A stretch of DNA of 64,000 nucleotides from Fodinibacter sp963800505 (GTDB lineage: Bacteria; Actinomycetota; Actinomycetes; Actinomycetales; Dermatophilaceae). The translations under genes and the position numbers were made by a program. Below are positions 25,887-35,800 of the stretch, piece after piece. The stretch covers positions 62,001 to 126,000 of the forward strand of contig CAWDBL010000026.1 of assembly GCA_963800505.1 (NCBI GenBank), written 5' to 3'. Below the pieces are notes generated by a model. That model saw only the letters and a list, made by a program, of their open reading frames with translations. It searched no databases and was not told the origin of the DNA. Every line of letters starts with the position of its first letter. The first letter of the stretch is position 1.

Positions 25887-28800
25887 ATGGAGATGACGCT
25901 GACCGTGCACGTGCCACGACGACGACCCCACCCGGTCGACGTCGTGGTCGAGTGGTCGGGCCGCACTACGGTCGCCGCGCTGTGCGCCGCCCTGGCCGAC
26001 CACCTCGGCGAGCCCGTGCCCGGTCTGAGCTCGGGCGGGCGGGTGCTCCCGCCCGACGCTGAGGTCGGGATGCCGCCACTGCTGCACGGTGCGTCCGTCT
26101 CGGTCGTCACCCCACCGGCGGGGGGCGCGCAGGTGACGACAGTTGTGCCCGAACCCCGTTCCGTGCTCGACCTGGTCGTCGTGGGTGGCCCGGATGCCGG
26201 GCGCCGCCACCCGCTGTCACCGCCCGGCGTCGCGGTCGGACGGGCACCGGCAGCCGGGCTGGTCGTCGACGACGAGTCCCTGAGCCGCAACCATCTCTAC
26301 GTGGCCGTTGGTTCGGGCGGGGTCACGATCGAGGACCGGCTCTCGACCAACGGGGTCGTCATCGACGGTGTGCGCGTCGACACCGTCACCCCCGTCGACG
26401 CCACGTCGACGGTGGTGATCGGGTCGACGACCCTGCGGCTGCGGCGGGCCGGCGGCCCGGGTCCGCCGACCCGGCATCCGGGTGACGGCACCGTGCGCGT
26501 CAGCCCCACACCCGGCCCTGCGGCGGCCCTCACCGACCTCCGGGTCGCGTGCCCCGAGGCGCCGCCGGAGCGGCCACGAGCTCGGGTGCCCTGGCTGGCG
26601 GCGGCGGCGCCGGTGCCCGTCGCCATCGCACTCGCGTTCTTCCTGGGCCCACAGCTGCTGCTGTTCGCCGCGCTCGGGCCGGTGTCGCTGCTGGCCGGGG
26701 CGCTCGGCGACCGTTGGGGGTTCGGCCGGGCACGGCGTCGCGAGCTGGCGGCCCACGCCCAGGCGCTCGAACAGGCGCGCGCCAGGCTCGCCGAGGCGCT
26801 GCTCCGCGAGCGTGAGCGGCTCGACCGCGCTCATCCCGACCCAGCCGCCGTCCTGGCGACCGCCGAGCGGCGGCTGGGCGGCATCTGGTCCGGCGAGGGG
26901 GGGACCCGGGTGCGCCTGGGGCTCGGCGACGTGCCGACCCGGGTCGCCTGGGTCGAGGGCGCCACGCAGACCCACCCTCCCGTGGCGCACGCACCGCTCG
27001 TGGTCGACCTCGCCGAGCTGCGCTGCCTCGGCGTCGTGGGGTCGGTCGCGTTCACCGACGGCCACCTCGCCAACCTCGTCGGTCAGCTCTGCACGGCCAA
27101 CGCCCCGCACGAGCTGTCCGTGTCGGTCGCATCGGGCGACCTCCAGTGGTCCTGGGTCGCCCGGTTGCCGCACGCCGACGGTTCCGTGCCGCAACCCAGC
27201 CGCCCCCCGTCCAGTTGGGGCGGTGGCAACCCCCAGGGCCGTGCCGGCCGCCTGCACGTGCTGGTGGTCCCTCGTCACGGGCCGGGCTCGACCGGGCTGG
27301 TGACAGCAGCACTCGCCGACGGCGCGGTCGTCCTCGTGGCGGCCACGACGCGCGCGGACCTGCCGGGGGCCTGCGGCGCCGTGGTGCGGCGGGTCGACTC
27401 CGGTCACCTGCTCGACGGCCCGAACGCGTGCATGACCTTCGTGCCCGACCTCGTGGCCCCGTGGTGGGTCGACCGGCTCTCCCGGGCGCTGGCCCCCTTA
27501 CGCTGCTCCGACCCACGGGCAACAGCGCGGATGCCGTCCCGCCTCACCCTTGCCGACGCCTTGGGCGGTGAGCTCACCGGCGCTGCGGTGGCCGACCGGT
27601 GGCGTGCACGGGAGGTCACCGCCCCAGGGTCGCCCTCGGCCACGCCGACCCTGGCCGCCGTCGTCGGGTCGACACAGCAGGGACCGTTCGTCGTCGACCT
27701 GTGCCGCGACGGGCCGCACGTGCTGGTCGGTGGGACCACCGGCTCGGGCAAGTCGGAGTTCCTCCGCACCTTGGTCACCTCACTGGCCGTCGCCGCACCG
27801 CCCGAGGAGCTCACCTTCGTCCTGGTCGACTTCAAGGGCGGCGCGGCCTTCGGCCCCTGCTCCGGCCTCCCCCACGTCGTCGGGCTGGTCACCGACCTCG
27901 ACGACCACCTGGTCTCGCGCGCGCTGGCGTCCCTGCGTGCCGAGCTGCGTCGGCGCGAGCGGATCCTGGCCACCGTCGGCGCCAGCGACCTCGCGGGCTA
28001 CGAGCGGCTTCGGGTCCCGGGCGCCGAGCAGGTCCCTCGGCTCGTCGTGGTGGTCGACGAGCTGCGGGCCCTGGTCGAGGAGCTGCCCGAGTTCGTCACC
28101 GGCCTGGTGCGGCTGGCGGCCCAGGGCCGATCTCTCGGGGTCCATCTCGTCCTGGCGACCCAGCGGCCGTCGGGCGCCCTGAGCGCGGAGGTGCAGGCGA
28201 ACGTCTCGCTGCGCATCGCGTTCCGCATGCGCGACCGCGCCGACTCGGTCGACGTGCTCGACGACGGCGCGGCCGCCGGTATCGCCCCGAGCACACCGGG
28301 CCGCGCCCTGGCCCGCGGTGCTGACGGGTCCCTCGTCACGTTCCAGTCGGCGACCGTGGCCGCGCCGAGGGCCCGTGCCGACGCCGGCGTCGGGCTCTCG
28401 GTGCGGCCGGTCGTCGGCGATGGGGCGCCCGGTCGGTCGCGGGCGACGGGCGACGAGACCGGCAACGATGCACCGCCCGCCCTGGTGGCGGCGGTGCGAG
28501 AGGCGCACCGGCTGCGCGGAGGAGACCTGCCCAGGTCTCCGTGGATGGCCCCGTTGCCGGCCATGGTGTCGTCGGGCAACGGCAACGGCAACGGCAACGG
28601 TGACGGTGACGGTGACGGCACCGGCAACGGCGACGGATCCGCATCGGGCGAGCACTCGGTCGTGGTCGGCCTCGTCGACGAGCCGGACCTGCAGCGGGTC
28701 ACGTCGCTGCAGTGGGATGCCACGGACGGGCTCTGGCTGCTCGCCGGCGGGGCCGGGAGCGGGCGCACCACCGCCCTGCGGGCGCTCGCCCTGGCGGCGG

Positions 28801-30282
28801 CGGGCCGGTTCGGCCCCGAGTCGCTGCACCTGCACGTCCTCGACGGTCAAGGGTCGCTGGCCGACCTCGGCACCCTTGCGCACCTGGGCACCCGCGCCCG
28901 GGTCGACGACGTGCGGGCCTGCGCCTCCCTCGTGCAGCACCTGCGCTCCGAGGTGGACCGCCGCCGCGCGGCGGCGGTGAGCGCGCCCCCGGGCGCCACG
29001 GCGCAACGGCGGGCCGCGGGGGCACCGCCGACGATCCTCCTGCTCGTCGACGGCTGGGAGCAGCTCGTCGAGGCCCACCCGGCCCACGGGTCCGACCACC
29101 TCACCGGGATGCTCCTGCGCGTGCTGCGCGACGGTCGGTCGGTGGGCGTGGTCGGGGCCGTCACCGGAGGCCGCAGCCTGCTGCACCCGCGCTGGGGCGA
29201 GGTGGCCGGGCGCACCTTCCTGATGGGACGCGTCGACCCCCTCGACGCGGCGCTCGCCGGCCTACGCGCCACCGACGCCCCCCGCGACCCCCCACCCGGC
29301 CGTGCCGTGCGGGTGCACGACAAGCGCGAGGTGCAGTTCGCACAGGTGCACTCCTCCGAGACGACGACCACCGCGCGGGGGGCAGCACGACGCCCGGCTC
29401 ACGGCGCGGCGTGGCGGTGGGTCAGTCTGCCGACCGTCGTGCGCCGCGACGAGCTGCCACTCGTCACCGGCGGTCAGGCGGGCGTCGACCACCACCCTGT
29501 TCGCGAGCTGCTGCTCGGCGTCGGTGGTGAGCAGGCGGCCTCGGTCTCGTGGTGCCCCGAGACCCATGGCCGTCGGCTCCTGGTCGTCGGACCGCCACGA
29601 TCCGGTCGCACGAATGCGCTGCGCGTGATCACCGAGTCTCTCTGTGCAACAGGGCGACTCGTCGCAGTCATCACGTCGGCGCACATACAGTCGGATGCCG
29701 TGGCCGGCAGGCTCGGTCCTCATCGAGCCGAGCGACACCGACTCCTTGGTCCGGTTCCGACGCCAGCACCGCGACCTGGTGGTGTGCATCGACGACGCCG
29801 ACCGGCTCGGCGACAGCGACGCCCTGCCGGTGCTGCGCGAGATCGCCGGGCTCGTCGACCGCGACGCCGGGCTGGTGATCGTGTCGACCACCCCCGCGGC
29901 CCTGGCCACGAGGTTCAGCGGCATCGACGTCGAGGTGGCGCGCGACGGCTGCGGCCTCGTGCTCAACCCGGCCGCCGCCGACCGCTCCCTGCCGTCCGCA
30001 ACGATGCCCGAAGGGATCCCCCGGCATCCCGGCCGCGGCGTCTTCGTCGCCCACGGCGACGTCACCGAGGTGCAGGTCCTGCTGGCCGAGCCTTCAGTCG
30101 GGAACGTCGCGCCCCGGGAGCACCTCGGTCTCGGGGTCCCGAGCGACCCACGCAGCGCCGATGCCCACCGCGGCCACCACGAGCACGAGCCAGCCGACCG
30201 CCACCCGGGTGCCCTGCACGAGGCTGACGCCGACCGGCAGGAGAAGGGCGTTCCAGACGATGGTGGGGGTGCGCGGCCATGA
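25887..30282 (+). CDS. EssC-like FHA-FtsK/SpoIIIE secretion ATPase (frameshifted near 29.7 kb)
   Basis: A membrane ATPase of the type that drives type VII (T7SSb-like) secretion. Order: an N-terminal ubiquitin-like region; an FHA domain (about 88-190, with SLSRNHLYV and STNGVVIDG); two membrane helices (about 237-275); and a first FtsK ATPase with Walker A GGTTGSGKSEF (about 615) and Walker B VLVDFKGG. A Gly/Asn/Asp repeat linker follows, then a second nucleotide site GGAGSGRTTALR (about 951) and a third GPPRSGRTNALR (about 1231). Near 29700-29725 the reading frame must shift by one base to reach LIEPSDTDSLVRF and LVVCIDDADRL. The shifted frame ends at 30282, overlapping the opposite gene by 189 nt, so the true C-terminus is uncertain. 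EssC normally carries paired FHA domains; WXG-like candidates lie at 45.2-46.0 kb. Confidence 0.82.
28575..28636 (+). repeat. Hexamer repeat coding for a Gly-Asn/Gly-Asp linker
   Basis: Tandem GGCAAC units followed by GGTGAC units encode a run of Gly-Asn then Gly-Asp between the first and second ATPase modules. The change comes in hexamers, so copy number can vary without breaking the frame. Confidence 0.75.
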
Positions 30283-30495
30283 CGCGTCACCGAGCCACCC
30301 TCGGGCCAAGAAGGCGAGCCCGACGGCCCCGACCAGGATCAACAGCGCCGACATCACCACTTGAACGGCGTCGCTCCCCTCCCCCAGGGCCAGTTCGACG
30401 ACGTAGAAGACGGCGAAGCCGGCGAGCGTGAGCGCCTGCAGGCCAATGAGCAGCGCCAGGAGGCGGCGCGGGCCACGTGGCGGGGTGTCTGGCAC
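30094..30495 (-). CDS. Small integral membrane protein, function unknown
   Basis: The GTG start at 30495 gives 133 residues (VPDTPPRGPRRLLALLIG...); GTG at 30504 is an alternative. It has about four hydrophobic segments: LLALLIGLQALTLAGFAVFYVVEL, VVMSALLILVGAVGLAFLARGW, IVWNALLLPVGVSLVQG and VGWLVLVVAAVGIGAAWVA. A basic N-terminus precedes helix 1, suggesting an inside N-terminus. It is convergent with, and overlapped by, the frame-shifted end of the EssC-like gene. I do not recognise a named family. Confidence 0.7.
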   Translation of the reverse strand: MPDTPPRGPRRLLALLIGLQALTLAGFAVFYVVELALGEGSDAVQVVMSALLILVGAVGLAFLARGWLGDASWPRTPTIVWNALLLPVGVSLVQGTRVAVGWLVLVVAAVGIGAAWVARDPETEVLPGRDVPD

Positions 30496-30608
30496 GGCAT
30501 CCACCCTAGTCAGCGGGGGCGGGGAACACGCACCACCCTCGCGGCCGTTGAGTCGAGGTAGCACCCACAGAGAAGGCCAGTCTGTCGGAACTGTCACATC
30601 ACTGATCC

Positions 30609-30637
30609 TTCCCGGATTGGGACCGTCCCGGTAGTGT
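30609..30637 (+). promoter_or_regulatory. Possible promoter of whiB1
   Basis: TTCCCG (30609-30614) and TAGTGT (30632-30637) are 17 nt apart, upstream of whiB1. The transcript would have an untranslated leader of roughly 118 nt, room for post-transcriptional or factor-dependent control. Confidence 0.4.
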
Positions 30638-30761
30638 GGCAGCACGGACGTCTGTGCTGTGGACGTCCGTTCCGGCTGCGACGACGCATCCCGCGAGCGT
30701 CCGCACCACCCTCCGTAGGCGCTCGACCCCCCGCATACCCCCGCGACAAGGAGCACCCTTC

Positions 30762-31010
30762 ATGGACTGGCGCGACCGCGCTGCCTGCCTCGACGAGGAT
30801 CCCGAGCTGTTCTTCCCCATTGGGAACACCGGCCCGGCGATCGCTCAGATCGAGGAGGCCAAGGCCGTCTGCCGTCGGTGCGAGGTGGTCGACACATGCC
30901 TGAAGTGGGCCATCGAGTCGGGTCAGGATGCCGGCGTCTGGGGCGGCATGTCAGAGGACGAGCGCCGCGCGCTCAAGCGTCGTAACGCCCGAGCCCGCCG
31001 GGCTGGGTGA
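30762..31010 (+). CDS. whiB1: WhiB1-type iron-sulfur transcription regulator
   Basis: The 82-residue protein begins MDWRDRAACLDEDPELFFP and carries the four cluster ligands Cys9, Cys37, Cys40 and Cys46 (C-x27-C-x2-C-x5-C). The GVWGG turn is followed by the basic tail SEDERRALKRRNARARR. This is WhiB1, an essential [4Fe-4S], nitric-oxide-sensitive partner of the primary sigma factor in mycobacteria. The ribosome site AAGGAGC lies upstream of the ATG. It faces the pdtaS gene, the same neighbour pair as in Mycobacterium tuberculosis (Rv3219/Rv3220c), which supports orthology. The stop codon lies inside a 50-bp tandem duplication. Confidence 0.95.
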   Translation: MDWRDRAACLDEDPELFFPIGNTGPAIAQIEEAKAVCRRCEVVDTCLKWAIESGQDAGVWGGMSEDERRALKRRNARARRAG

Positions 31011-31100
31011 CCGCGGCGACGCAGCGCCACCATCACCTCGGAGCCCGCCGGGCTGGGTGACCGCGGCGACGCAGCGCCACCATCACCTCGGAGCCCGCCG
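30991..31100. repeat. Perfect 50-bp tandem duplication spanning the whiB1 stop
   Basis: Units at 30991-31040 and 31041-31090 are identical, and the first 10 bases of a third copy follow (31091-31100). The first unit contains the last codons and the TGA of whiB1; the second repeats them untranslated. The event duplicated the gene end without changing the protein. Confidence 0.9.
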
Positions 31101-31139
31101 CGCCGGCTGACCCGCACCCTCCCCCACCAGGGCCTCGGC

Positions 31140-32618
31140 CTAGCGCAGCGGACGCAGCCGGCAGACGAACTCCACCCGGGTGCCGCTCGGTAGGTTGTTC
31201 GACCACCGGATCCGGCCCTTGAGGTCGGCCGCCAGCGACGTCACGATCCGGGTGCCCAGCCCGGCCAGCGAGGGCCGGAACCCCGCCGGCAGCCCCACCC
31301 CGTCGTCGGTGATCACCACGGTGAGCTGCTCCTCGCCGGCGTCGAGGGTCTGCCGGGTGACCGCCACCTCGACCTTGCCGTCGCGGTCCTCCAGGCCGTG
31401 CTCGACCGCGTTCTGCACCAGCTCGGAGATGATCATCGCCAGCGCGGTGGCGTCCTCGGCCCGCATCCGGCCGAAGCTGCCGGTGAAGATCGGCTCGACG
31501 TGGTGCTCGCGCGTCGCCACCTCCACCACCGCCCGCAGCCCCCGCACGGCGATCTCGTCGAAGTTCACCGTCTCGTCGAAGCCCTGGCTGAGCGTCTCGT
31601 GCACCAGCGCGATGGTGCCGACCCGCCGCACCGCCTCCTCGAGCGAGGCCCGGGCCGCGTCGTCGGTCACCCGCCGGGCCTGCAGGCGCAGCAGCGCGGC
31701 GACGGTCTGCAGGTTGTTCTTCACCCGGTGGTGGATCTCGCGGATGGTCGCGTCCTTGGTGAGCAGCTCCTGCTCACGGCGGCGCAGCTCTGAGACGTCG
31801 CGCAGCAGCACCATGGCACCGGTGCGCACCCCGCCGAGGGTGAGCGGGATGGCGCGCATGGTGATCGTCGCGCTCGCCGTCTCGACCTCCGAGCGCCAGG
31901 CCGCCCGCCCGGTCGCCACGACGGCCAGCGACTCGTCGACGTTCGCGCCGTTGCGCGAGACCAGGTCGGTCACCACCTGGGCGAGCACCTCACCGATCAC
32001 GTCGCCGACGTGGCCCATCCGGTGCACGGCCGACACGGCATTCGGGCTGGCGTACTTGACCAGCCCGTCGGCGTCGAGGTGGATCACGCCGTCGCCGACG
32101 CGGGGAGCGCCGCGCCGCATCCCGGTCGGTGACGACGTCGAGGGGAACTCGCCGGCCGCGACCATCCGCATGATCGAGTCGGCCAGGTCGCGGTAGGTCA
32201 GCTCGAGCCGGCTCGGGGTGCGTCCACCGGTGAGGTTCGCATGCCGGGTGACGACTGCGATGGCGCGGCCACCGCGCACGACCGGCACGGCATCCTCGCG
32301 GATGGACATGTCCTCGCGGATGGTGGGCGCCGGCTTGGCCACGAGTCGCCGTGAGCGCGCGGCCTCGTCGAGCATCGAGGCGCGCGACCGGGTCGAGGTG
32401 CTGCCGACGATGTCGTCGTAGAAGACCATCGGCCCGGTGTTGGGGCGCACGTGCGCCACCGCGCGCCAGCCGTCCATCCCGCCGCGCACCCAGAGCACCA
32501 GGTCGGCGAAGGACAGGTCGGCGATCAGCTGCCAGTCGCCCGCGAGCAGGTGCAGCCACTCCGACTCGGCCGGCTCGAGGGTGGTGGTGTCGCGCAGCAT
32601 CTCGGCGAGGGTGCTCAC
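31140..32618 (-). CDS. pdtaS: PdtaS-type cytoplasmic sensor histidine kinase
   Basis: The GTG at 32618 gives VSTLAEMLRD..., matching the N-terminus of mycobacterial PdtaS (492 residues here). There is no membrane segment. A GAF-like domain (about 1-140, with WQLIADLSFADLVLWV) is followed by a PAS domain (about 165-275) and an HWE/HisKA_2-type dimer domain EIHHRVKNNLQTV with likely phospho-acceptor His296. The HATPase domain follows: SELVQNAVEHGL, then DDGVGLP and GLGTRIV. PdtaS phosphorylates PdtaR, an ANTAR RNA-binding antiterminator; no pdtaR is in the window. It converges on whiB1, a conserved actinobacterial arrangement. Confidence 0.92.
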   Translation of the reverse strand: MSTLAEMLRDTTTLEPAESEWLHLLAGDWQLIADLSFADLVLWVRGGMDGWRAVAHVRPNTGPMVFYDDIVGSTSTRSRASMLDEAARSRRLVAKPAPTIREDMSIREDAVPVVRGGRAIAVVTRHANLTGGRTPSRLELTYRDLADSIMRMVAAGEFPSTSSPTGMRRGAPRVGDGVIHLDADGLVKYASPNAVSAVHRMGHVGDVIGEVLAQVVTDLVSRNGANVDESLAVVATGRAAWRSEVETASATITMRAIPLTLGGVRTGAMVLLRDVSELRRREQELLTKDATIREIHHRVKNNLQTVAALLRLQARRVTDDAARASLEEAVRRVGTIALVHETLSQGFDETVNFDEIAVRGLRAVVEVATREHHVEPIFTGSFGRMRAEDATALAMIISELVQNAVEHGLEDRDGKVEVAVTRQTLDAGEEQLTVVITDDGVGLPAGFRPSLAGLGTRIVTSLAADLKGRIRWSNNLPSGTRVEFVCRLRPLR

Positions 32619-32700
32619 GCGCGCCACCCTAGGTCACCATCGCCGACCGGATGCCGGCTGCCCACCCCTCGCGACCGCCACGCTCCGCAGCCCAGAACGC

Positions 32701-32754
32701 CGACTGATTGCGGATTCCCCACCCCGCGGGAGGTGGGAGATCCGCCATCAGTCG
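32701..32754. repeat. Intergenic inverted repeat, family A copy 1
   Basis: Arms 32701-32723 (CGACTGATTGCGGATT...) and 32732-32754 pair at 20 of 23 positions around an 8-nt loop. A further related half-arm (GGGGAAAATCCGCAATGGGTCGG) lies at about 32784-32806 beside the glutamate dehydrogenase stop. The same arms, paired perfectly, occur at 46559-46632. Confidence 0.85.
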
Positions 32755-32809
32755 GGATGAGCTCAGTGCGGGAGCACCCGTGGATGGGGAAAATCCGCAA
32801 TGGGTCGGG

Positions 32810-35800
32810 TCAGCTGCTGGCGCCGACCCGGATGACCGAGCGCAGCGTGCGCAGCGCCACCGACAGGGCGGCGATGTTCGGGTGGTCGAGCCGCCGGATC
32901 GCCGACAGCGAGGTCTTGCTGCGCTGCACGGTCTCCTTGTTGGCCTTCTCCCACGCCTCCCACTGCGCCGCCGGATCGGCGTCGGAGTCGCTGACCTCGA
33001 TGACCGAGCGGGTCAGCGACTCGAGCACGGCGTACAGGTCGTCGCGCAGCGCGCCGCGGGCCAGGGCGTCCCAGCGGTCGTCGCGGGGCAGCCTGGTGAC
33101 CTTGCCCAGCATCGCGTCGATGCCGAACCGCTCGGACACCAGGTAGTACAGCGGGGCCACGTCGATCGGGTCGCGGCCGGTGTCGGTGGCGATGTCGATG
33201 ATGTCGAGCAGGGAGTACCAGTCGAGCAGGGATGCCGCGCGCACCGCCAGGTCCTCGGGCACGCCCACCTTGGCGAGCTCGGCGGCCTTGCGCTCCAGGC
33301 GGCGCTTCTCCTCGCCGCGCAGCAGGGTGGGCACCTGCTGGCGCAGGTCGCGCAGGATGTCGGAGAACCGCTCGATCTCGGCACCGATGTCGAGGGTCGA
33401 CGGCCGTGCGGTGAGGAACCAGCGCACCGACCGGTCGAGCAGCCGGCGGAACTCGAGGTAGAGCGCGGTCTGGGCGGCGGTGGGCACCACGGTGTCGAGC
33501 GACTCCACCTCGCGCACGTAGTCGGCCAGCCCGAAGACCTCCCGGCAGACCACGAAGGCCCGGGTCACCTGCTCGGGGGTGGCCCCGGCCTCCTCCTGCG
33601 CCCGGAAGGCGAAGGTGATGCCGCCCCGGTTGACCATCGAGTTGACCACCGCGTTGGTGACGATCTCGCGGCGCAGTGGGTGAGCGTGCAGCTCGGCGGT
33701 GTACTGCTCGCGGATCGCCGGCGGGAAGTAGTCGGCCAGCGTGCCGTCGAAGTACGGGTCGTCGGGGATCGAGCTGGCCAGGATGTCGTGCTTCAGCGCC
33801 AGCTTGGCGTAGGCCACCAGCACCGAGAACTCCGGCGACTTCAGCCCCAGGCCGTCGTGCGCCCGCTTCTCGAGCTCGGCGTCGGTGGGCAGGAACTCCA
33901 GCCCGCGGTCGAGGTCGCCGCGGTCCTCGAGCCAGTGGATCAGCCGCTCGTGCACCGGCACCATCGAGTGCTCCTGGGCCCGCGCGTTGCCGAGCAGCAC
34001 GTTCTGCTCGTAGTTGTCGCGCAGCACGTGCTCGGCGACGTCGTCGGTCATCGAGGCGAGCAGCTCGTTGCGCTGCTCGATGTCGAGCTCGCCGCGGCGC
34101 ACCACCTCACCGAGCAGGATCTTGATGTTGACCTCGTGGTCGGAGGTGTCGACGCCGGCGGAGTTGTCGATGGCGTCGGTGTTGACCCGCACCCCGCAGA
34201 ACGCCGCCTCGATGCGGCCGAGCTGGGACAGACCGAGGTTGCCGCCCTCACCCACGACCTTGACCCGCAGCTTCTTGCCGTCGACCCGGATGCCGTCGTT
34301 GGCGCGGTCGCCGATCGAGAGGTGGTCCTCGGTCGAGGCCTTGACGTAGGTGCCGATGCCGCCGTTCCAGAGCAGGTCGACCGGGGCGAGCAGGATCGCG
34401 TGGATCAGCTCGGCGGGGGTCATCGCCTGCACGCCCTTGATGCCGAGCGCCTCGGCCATCTCGGGCGTCACCGGGATCGACTTCAGGGTTCGGGGGAAGA
34501 CTCCGCCACCGGCGGAGATCAGCGAGGTGTCGTAGTCGCCCCACGACGAGCGCGGCAGGTCGAACAGGCGACGGCGCTCGGCGAAGGAGGCCGCGGCATC
34601 CGGCGTGGGGTCGATGAACACGTGCCGGTGGTCGAAGGCGGCGACCAGGCGGATGTGCTCGGAGAGCAGCATGCCGTTGCCGAACACGTCACCGCTCATG
34701 TCGCCGACGCCGACGACGGTGAAGTCCTGGGTCTGCGTGTCGACGCCCATCTCGCGGAAGTGCCGCTTGACCGACTCCCACGCGCCGCGGGCGGTGATGC
34801 CCATCGCCTTGTGGTCGTAACCCGCCGAGCCACCGGAGGCGAACGCGTCGTCGAGCCAGAAGCCGTAGGACTGGGCCACCCCGTTGGCGATGTCGGAGAA
34901 GGTCGCCGTGCCCTTGTCGGCGGCCACGACGAGGTAGACGTCGTCGGAGTCGTGCCGCACCACGTGCTCGGGCGGCACCGCCGCACCGGCGACCCGGTTG
35001 TCGGTGATGTCGAGCAGGGCGGAGATGAACATCCGGTAGGCCGCCTTGCCCTCCTCCAGCCACGCCTCGCGGTCGACGGCGGGGTCGGGCAGCTGCTTGG
35101 GGTAGAACCCGCCCTTCGAGCCGGTCGGCACGATGACGGCGTTCTTGACCATCTGCGCCTTGACCAGGCCGAGCACCTCGGTGCGGAAGTCCTCGCGCCG
35201 GTCGCTCCAGCGCAGGCCGCCGCGCGCCACCGGGCCGAAGCGCAGGTGCACGCCCTCGACCCGCGGGCTGTAGACCCAGATCTCGAACTGCGGCCGGGGC
35301 GCGGGCAGGTCGGGCACGGCCTTGGGGTTGAGCTTGAGCGAGACGTAGGACTTGTGCCCCCCGTCGGCGCCCGGCTGGTAGAAGTTCGTGCGCAGCCCCG
35401 CGCGGATGACGCCGAGGAAGGCCCGGATGATCCGGTCGTGGTCGAGCGACGAGACGTCGTCGAGGGCGTCGACCACCCGGCCGGCGGCCTCCTCCTCGGC
35501 GGCGGTGCGCTCGTCGCTGACGTCACCGGCATACCGCTGCGGGTCGAAACGGTTCTCCCACAGCGAGACCAGGTCGCGGGCGATCGACGGGTGCGAGACC
35601 AGGGCGTCCTCGAGGTAGTCCTGCGAGTAGGTGGCCCGGGTCTGGCGCAGGTACTTCGCGACGGCCCGGATGACGACGACCTGGCGCCAGGTCAGCTGGG
35701 CCGCGAGCACCAGCCGGTTGAAGCCGTCGCTCTCCGCGCGCCCGTCCCAGACGGCCGCGACGGCACCCTCGAAGAGGTCGCGCAGCTGCTCGTGCGGGCA

